Assembly: GCA_021772165.1 (NCBI GenBank)
Contig: JAJFMM010000001.1
Location: 1-7,249, forward strand
Length of the DNA: 7,249 nt
Direction: 5' to 3'
Origin: Chlamydiota bacterium
GTDB taxonomy: Bacteria > Chlamydiota > Chlamydiia > Chlamydiales > SM23-39
A program made the position numbers and the translations under genes. Below the pieces are notes generated by a model, which worked only from the letters and a program-made list of their open reading frames with translations, was not told the origin of the DNA and did not search any database. Below are positions 5,231 to 7,249 of the stretch, one piece after another; the stretch's first letter is position 1, and every line of letters starts with the position of its first letter.

Positions 5231-5328
5231 AGGGATGTTTGATTCGATGAGCTCTTTCAGCTCTCTTAACTTTAAGTCGAGTTAAAGCTGGCTCTAAATC
5301 GGGTGGAAGGGGTTAAATAGAGAGCGCT
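5231..5328 (+). other. Predicted 5' leader of the aas-like gene with small stems and a Ser-rich mini-ORF
   Basis: This stretch is the predicted untranslated leader. It contains a 5-bp stem (GAGCT 5249-5253 with AGCTC 5259-5263) and a 6-bp stem (CTTTAA 5270-5275 with TTAAAG 5282-5287). A 16-codon reading frame from ATG 5235 to TAA 5283-5285 encodes MFDSMSSFSSLNFKSS, with seven serines. A GGAAGGGG at 5305-5312 lies 16 bases from the aas ATG, which is far for a ribosome-binding site. No riboswitch class is recognised. Confidence 0.3.
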
Positions 5329-7249
5329 ATGACAAATAGATTCTGGTCATTTTTCTGTATTGTCTCCCGCGCGGTCCTATCTTTGCGCTATAAGATAGAG
5401 GTCAAGGGGATGGAGACACTCGAGGGGCGCCTCAAGAGACGGGGGGGAGTTTTGTTCCTTCCGAACCATCCAGCTCACATGGATCCTCTCTTTGTTACGC
5501 TGCTGCTCTGGCCTCGCTTCAGGATGCGCCCGCTTGTCATCGAATATGTCTTCCGCCAGCGCTGGATCAAGCCTTTTATGCGACTCGTAGGGGCTCTTTC
5601 GATCCCCAATTTTGAAACATCGATCAACCAGCTCAAGGTTAGAAAGGCTGAAAAATCTGTTTCCCTCATCGCAGAAGGGTTGGCGAGAGGTGAAAACTTC
5701 CTCCTCTATCCGTCAGGTAGGCTCAAAAATTCCTCCAAAGAGATGATCGGAGGCTCCTCGGCTGCCCACGCTCTTGTGCAGGCTTGCCCAGACTCCAATA
5801 TCGTATTGATTCGGACGACCGGTCTCTGGGGCAGTAGCTTTTCTCGTGCGATCACAGGTCGCTCACCCGATCTAAAGAAAACCCTTGCGAAGGGCATCCT
5901 TACGACCCTGAAGAATTTTATCTTCTTCCTTCCTCGTAGAAAAATCCTCATTGAGATTGAGGGAGAACCTGAAGATCTACCCAGAGATCAGGAGCGCCTT
6001 GCCTTCAACCGCTATCTAGAGAGCTGGTACAACCGCTATCCCGATGAACAGGGCAAAATTCATGAAGAAGAGCCGGTCAAACTCGTCTCATACAGCTTCT
6101 GGAAAAAAGATCTAGCTGAGGTCTATGAGCCTAAAAAGAGAAAAGGATCGGGCAGCGGACCTATCTCTCCGGAGATCCAGGATAAGATCTATGCTGAAAT
6201 TGCACGCATTCTCGAAAAACCGGATCTGAAAATCAAACCTGAAACCAACCTGGCTTATGATCTGGGCATGGATTCTCTACAGATCGCCGAGCTCGTTGGC
6301 TACATTGGACAGCACTTTGAAATTGAAGAGATCCATCCTGACGATCTAGAGACAGTGCAAAGCGTTCTCGAAATGGCAGAAGGAGCCAAATCGGGCGACA
6401 AATCAGAGCAGCCGGGTGCGAAATTCTTCTGGCCGGAAGAAGAGGGACGCCCATCTCCCGTCTTGCCGCAAGGCACAACCATCCCTGAGGCCTTCTTGCA
6501 CTCTTGCGAGAGAATGGACTCCTTTGCGGCATGCGGTGACGATCTGATCGGTATCTTGAGCTACAAGAGGCTCAAAAGAGCTTCGCTGGTCTTCGCTGAG
6601 CACTTCAAAACCATTCCTGAAGAGCGCATCGGTGTGCTTCTTCCTGCATCTGCCGGAGCCTTTCTCGTCTTTCTCGGCTTGCAGATGGCCGGCAAAGTTC
6701 CTGTCATGCTGAACTGGACGCTAGGTCCTCGTGCACTCGACGATATGGTCAAGACGGCAGAGATCAAAACAATCATTAGCTCCTGGCGCTTTTTAGAGAA
6801 ACTCTCCCACGTCGATTTTGGCGAGGCGTCCGATTGTATCCAGCTGCTCGAAGACATCCGCCAAGAGCTCTCTCTCAAGGCAAAGCTGAAAGGTCTATTC
6901 ACCTCGTTTCTCGGTAGAAAAGCGATCTTGAGAAAGATGGGACTCACTCATCTCGATGAGAATAAAGAGGCCGCTATCCTCTTTACAAGTGGAACGGAAG
7001 CAAGCCCGAAGGGAGTGCCTCTTTCTCATAAAAACATCCTCTCCAATCTACGCTCAGGGATGCAGTGCATTGAGCTCAAGCCTACGGATCTGCTCTACGC
7101 CATTCTTCCGCCATTTCACTCGTTTGGACTGTCCGTAGCCGGACTCTTCTCCTTTTTAGGCGGTATGAGAGTCGCATTCTTTCCCGATCCAACCGATAGC
7201 TTTGCTCTGGCAGAGGGAATTGAGCGCTGGAAAGCAACAATCTTCTGCA
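5329..7249 (+). CDS. aas: Aas-like acyltransferase / ACP / acyl-ACP synthetase fusion, 5' part
   Basis: The first 640 codons of a large enzyme; the frame stays open to the window end. Residues about 20-235 form a PlsC-type acyltransferase: the HX4D motif in NHPAHMDP (His47, Asp52) and LLYPSGRLKN (about 125-134) in place of the usual EGTRS block. Residues about 280-352 are an acyl-carrier-protein domain with DLGMDSLQ, where Ser316 would carry phosphopantetheine. From about 385 an AMP-binding acyl-ligase domain follows, with the P-loop FTSGTEASPKGVPLSHKN (about 552-569). E. coli Aas joins acyltransferase and ligase to acylate lysophospholipids with activated fatty acids; the internal ACP is extra. 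Expected role: activating free (possibly host-derived) fatty acids and placing them in phospholipids at the inner membrane. The ATG at 5329 is the first start after an in-frame stop at 5314; its ribosome-binding site is weak (GAGAG). The gene symbol rests on domain content. Confidence 0.85.
   Translation, partial: MTNRFWSFFCIVSRAVLSLRYKIEVKGMETLEGRLKRRGGVLFLPNHPAHMDPLFVTLLLWPRFRMRPLVIEYVFRQRWIKPFMRLVGALSIPNFETSINQLKVRKAEKSVSLIAEGLARGENFLLYPSGRLKNSSKEMIGGSSAAHALVQACPDSNIVLIRTTGLWGSSFSRAITGRSPDLKKTLAKGILTTLKNFIFFLPRRKILIEIEGEPEDLPRDQERLAFNRYLESWYNRYPDEQGKIHEEEPVKLVSYSFWKKDLAEVYEPKKRKGSGSGPISPEIQDKIYAEIARILEKPDLKIKPETNLAYDLGMDSLQIAELVGYIGQHFEIEEIHPDDLETVQSVLEMAEGAKSGDKSEQPGAKFFWPEEEGRPSPVLPQGTTIPEAFLHSCERMDSFAACGDDLIGILSYKRLKRASLVFAEHFKTIPEERIGVLLPASAGAFLVFLGLQMAGKVPVMLNWTLGPRALDDMVKTAEIKTIISSWRFLEKLSHVDFGEASDCIQLLEDIRQELSLKAKLKGLFTSFLGRKAILRKMGLTHLDENKEAAILFTSGTEASPKGVPLSHKNILSNLRSGMQCIELKPTDLLYAILPPFHSFGLSVAGLFSFLGGMRVAFFPDPTDSFALAEGIERWKATIFC

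Noticed and set aside
5126..5242. 38-codon plus-strand frame across the divergent promoter region
   Set aside because: No Shine-Dalgarno sequence, lies in AT-rich sequence and would cover both promoters; best explained as chance.
6233..6947. Several minus-strand frames inside the aas-like gene
   Set aside because: They lie opposite the ACP and ligase domains, which have intact motifs on the + strand; typical antisense shadows.
1..7249. CRISPR arrays, tRNA or rRNA genes, insertion sequences
   Set aside because: No regularly spaced repeats, cloverleaf, rRNA-like segment or transposase motif was seen on either strand.

Overview
The window looks like a chromosomal piece from a member of the Chlamydiota, most likely an environmental (non-Chlamydiaceae) lineage. 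Three things suggest this: a FabF gene directly followed by an Ap4A-type NUDIX hydrolase gene, a nearby Aas/acyl-ACP-synthetase gene, and glycosyltransferases of a type I recall from Waddlia/Simkania-like genomes. From memory, fabF, a NUDIX gene and aas also lie close together in Chlamydia trachomatis. Base composition is roughly balanced, apart from a very AT-rich patch near 5100-5230. The lineage call is inference from gene content; no search was run.

Layout. Positions 1-981 hold the 3' part of fabF (fatty-acid elongation) and a complete NUDIX hydrolase gene, six bases apart on the + strand. Positions 992-4503 hold three glycosyltransferase-like genes in one + strand run. The first is a compact GT-A-like protein with an EDD motif. 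The second and third are tandem paralogues with N-terminal hydrophobic segments, joined by an ATGA overlap; both have an altered metal-binding motif, and the third carries an additional C-terminal GT-like domain. Between the first and second lies a 147-base gap that holds a small membrane-segment reading frame, apparently out of frame with a well-placed start codon. Positions 4510-5098 hold two small minus-strand genes of unknown function. Each has its own Shine-Dalgarno sequence and promoter-like boxes. They share an N-terminal motif but have unrelated C-termini. Positions 5099-5328 are an AT-rich divergent control region with two back-to-back sigma70-like promoters around a perfect 14-bp palindrome, followed by a leader of about 100 bases. 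Positions 5329-7249 hold the 5' part of a large aas-like gene encoding a PlsC-type acyltransferase, an acyl-carrier-protein domain and an AMP-forming acyl ligase in one chain.

Working together: fabF and the aas-like gene frame the window with fatty-acid synthesis, activation and phospholipid remodelling. The central glycosyltransferase cluster probably modifies a surface or secreted molecule, though no acceptor can be named. The two small minus-strand genes are the least explained part. Their shared N-terminus on divergent bodies, adjacent control elements and unknown identity make them the best candidates for something undescribed, such as small exported proteins.
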